Source: FW021-bin31 sp964647485 (GTDB taxonomy: Bacteria; Bacteroidota; Bacteroidia; Chitinophagales; Chitinophagaceae). Taken from it: 64,000 nucleotides of DNA. The DNA is taken from the NCBI GenBank assembly GCA_964647485.1, contig CAZYHV010000020.1, forward strand, positions 1 to 64,000. Reading direction: 5' to 3'. The notes under the pieces were generated by a model. It saw nothing but the letters and a program-made list of their open reading frames with translations, was not told where the DNA came from and did not search any database. This document shows, one piece after another, positions 62,431 through 64,000 of this stretch. A program made the position numbers and the translations under genes. How positions within the stretch are numbered: the stretch's first letter is position 1; each line of letters begins with the position of its first letter.

Positions 62431-62820
62431 ATGGAAAGAAAAAAATCAAACAGAACACGCATCGTCGGAATAAGACTTACCCCGGAAGAATATGCTAAAA
62501 TTGAAAAGAAATGGAGAACCAGTACCTGCCGGAAGTTAAGTGATTACCTTCGAAAGGTACTTTTTCATAAGCCCATCGTGACGACTTATCGTGACCGGTC
62601 AATGGATGACTTTATGGCAGAGATGATAACGCTTCGAAAAGAATTGAACAGCATGGGAAACAACTTTAATCAGGCGGTAAAACGGTTACATACTCTGCAG
62701 AAAATAGATGAATTCAGAAGCTGGTTAATCACCTATGAACTGGAACGAAAAGTTCTATTTAGCAAGGTAGATGAAATCAAAAAACAGATCCGAAAAATGG
62801 CAGAAAAATGGTTGCAGTAA
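62431..62820 (+). CDS. Relaxosome accessory protein (MobC/Bac_mob type)
   Basis: 129 aa from MERKKSNRTRIVGIRLTPEE, a ribbon-helix-helix-like DNA-binding start (RIVGIRLTPEEYAKIEKKWR), then the Bac_mob pattern (LSDYLRKVLFHKP; LRKELNSMGNNFNQAVKRLH). It helps the relaxase open oriT. The relaxase start codon overlaps its last codons (62808), so translation is coupled. A decayed homologue is at 47.2-47.5 kb. Confidence 0.85.
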   Translation: MERKKSNRTRIVGIRLTPEEYAKIEKKWRTSTCRKLSDYLRKVLFHKPIVTTYRDRSMDDFMAEMITLRKELNSMGNNFNQAVKRLHTLQKIDEFRSWLITYELERKVLFSKVDEIKKQIRKMAEKWLQ

Positions 62821-64000
62821 TTAAAACGGGACACTCCATTCATCGCATTTTTAACTACAACGAAAACAAGGTAAAAGAAGGTGTTGCAGAATGTATCGGA
62901 GCGGAAAATTACCCGCTGAATGCGGAAGAAATGAGCCGGAAAATAAAGCTTAATTTCCTTTTAAGAAGGATGACATTGAACGAAAATGTAAAACGAAACA
63001 GTGTCCATATTTCCCTGAATTTTGATCCTTCAGAAACTGGTATGCCCAAAGAAAAATTGATGCAGATTGTCAGAACTTATATGCAAAAGTTAGGCTTCGG
63101 CGATCAACCCTTCCTTGTTTATCAGCATTATGATGCCGGCCATCCCCATCTACACCTGGTGACTACAAATATACAAGCTGATGGAAAACGCATTGATCTT
63201 CATCATTTGGGCATTAGAAAGTCCGAACCCGCACGGAAAGAAATCGAAAAAACCTTTAGGTTGGTTGTTGCAGATGAACGGCAAAGGAAGCAGGTCTTTC
63301 AGATGAAACCGGTGGACGTGGGAAAAGTGCAGTACGGTCATACCGAAACCAAAAGAGCCATTGCCAAGGTGCTGGCTAAAGTATTGAATCAATATTGTTA
63401 TACCAGTCTTCCGGAACTCAACGCAGTTTTGCAGCAGTATAATATCAAGGCCGACCGGGGCAGTAAAGATTCAAGGATTTACCGGAAAAAAGGGTTGGTC
63501 TATCGGGTACTGAACGAGCAGGGGAAACCGGTCGGCGTACCCATAAAGGCCAGTCTTTTTTACAACAAGCCGGGATTAAAATTTTTGGAAGGAAAATATG
63601 CAGCTAACCGGGTAAAACGCACGCCTCATAAAACAGGGATAAAAAGTGCCATTGACAAAGCCTTGCTGGGAGAAAAAAGGATGTCTCTTAAAAAGTTTAT
63701 GAAAAAACTGGAACAACAGGGTGTCCATACAGTTTTGCGACAAAACAAAGAGGGACTGGTTTATGGTATTACCTACGTAGATCACCGCAGCAAATGTGTC
63801 TTTAACGGCAGTGCGCTCGGCAAGAAATACAGTGCGAAAGCCATTCAGGAACGCTGTGGAAAAAGAAAAGTTTTTGAGCCGGATTTGCGGTGGCATCCCG
63901 CTCAAAAACAAAACATGGGGTTACAGTCGCAGGCCAAAGCTGCGACAGAAACCGGAGATTTTCAAAACAATCAGAAGGAAGTCGTTAAAGCAAAAGAAGA
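62808..64000 (+). CDS. MobB-type relaxase (partial, C-terminus off the window)
   Basis: About 397 residues before the window ends. It starts MVAVIKTGHSIHRIFNYNEN, the typical N-terminus of Bacteroidetes relaxases; NSVHISLNFDP and the HUH-type metal motif HYDAGHPHLHLVTTN follow. Later KSRGS-like segments and LEQQGVHTVLRQNKEGLVYG, CVFNGSALGKKYSA are standard. It nicks oriT and pilots the strand into the recipient. The coupling protein TraG is expected beyond the right edge. The frame is open throughout. Confidence 0.9.
   Translation, partial: MVAVIKTGHSIHRIFNYNENKVKEGVAECIGAENYPLNAEEMSRKIKLNFLLRRMTLNENVKRNSVHISLNFDPSETGMPKEKLMQIVRTYMQKLGFGDQPFLVYQHYDAGHPHLHLVTTNIQADGKRIDLHHLGIRKSEPARKEIEKTFRLVVADERQRKQVFQMKPVDVGKVQYGHTETKRAIAKVLAKVLNQYCYTSLPELNAVLQQYNIKADRGSKDSRIYRKKGLVYRVLNEQGKPVGVPIKASLFYNKPGLKFLEGKYAANRVKRTPHKTGIKSAIDKALLGEKRMSLKKFMKKLEQQGVHTVLRQNKEGLVYGITYVDHRSKCVFNGSALGKKYSAKAIQERCGKRKVFEPDLRWHPAQKQNMGLQSQAKAATETGDFQNNQKEVVKAKE

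Noticed and set aside
1..64000. CRISPR arrays, tRNA or rRNA genes
   Set aside because: No regularly spaced repeats and no cloverleaf or rRNA sequence were recognised; the only multi-copy repeats are promoter/leader units and REP-like elements.

Overview
The window looks like a chromosomal segment of a Bacteroidota, most likely in the Sphingobacteriia/Chitinophagia. The evidence is TAnnTTTG-type -7 promoter elements, absence of Shine-Dalgarno sequences, TonB-receptor/SusC-like genes, TlpA-like exported thioredoxins, and Bacteroidetes-type conjugative-element genes. Names below are by recognition of motifs and family patterns only; no database search was run.

Layout. (1) 0-4.5 kb: leftward conjugative-transfer genes (a DUF4134/TraE-like pilin-like protein and neighbours), then RadC, an orphan antitoxin-like protein, a lipoprotein and an unknown 400-aa protein. 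(2) 4.6-12 kb: a hybrid histidine kinase, two GNAT/ThiF-type enzymes, a PAS-LuxR regulator, a frameshifted LuxR-type regulator, and wrecks of transposases and a TonB receptor. (3) 12.0-43.0 kb: a large exported-peptide biosynthesis locus. (4) 36-41 kb inside that span: a bifunctional glycosyltransferase and a decayed defence/mobile island (ferritin, DUF3800, Fic, ORF6N, HsdR remnants). (5) 43.2-47.5 kb: decayed IS66 and a decayed TraG-relaxase-MobC module. (6) 47.5-58.1 kb: a second, AT-rich, apparently intact peptide locus. (7) 58.2-61.0 kb: IS remnants, a LuxI/FeeM-like GNAT synthase and a frameshifted PD-(D/E)XK-like gene. (8) 61.3-64 kb: rightward mobilisation genes (primase, candidate oriT, relaxosome protein, relaxase). 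Both peptide loci therefore sit between a leftward tra block and a rightward mob block, as cargo of an integrative conjugative element.

Main system (12.0-43.0 kb). Six precursor genes encode peptides with one double-glycine leader (LSREELKxVLGG type), a mature start that is always [A/M]GSG, a Gly/Ser linker and a Cys-rich core with an even number of cysteines (6 or 8). Five precursors are followed by their own exported TlpA-like thioredoxin; the sixth by a small exported TonB-plug-like protein. Shared genes are a C39-like/VKOR/thioredoxin fusion (disulfide formation), a C39 peptidase ABC exporter, an HlyD adaptor and a TolC-like porin 17 kb away. Four glycosyltransferase-type proteins and a LanC-like protein lacking zinc ligands are also present. 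I infer a family of disulfide-rich, probably glycosylated, leader-cleaved secreted peptides.

Regulation. An 18-bp palindrome with core ACAATTGT lies exactly 40 nt upstream of a Bacteroidetes -7 element before the VKOR gene, five of the six precursors and the TolC gene; a variant has the same spacing before the ThiF-like gene. Looser copies precede the LuxR pseudogene, the LuxI/FeeM-like gene and the second peptide locus. This suggests one regulon controlled by a LuxR-type protein, with a possible small-molecule signal made by the GNAT and ThiF enzymes.
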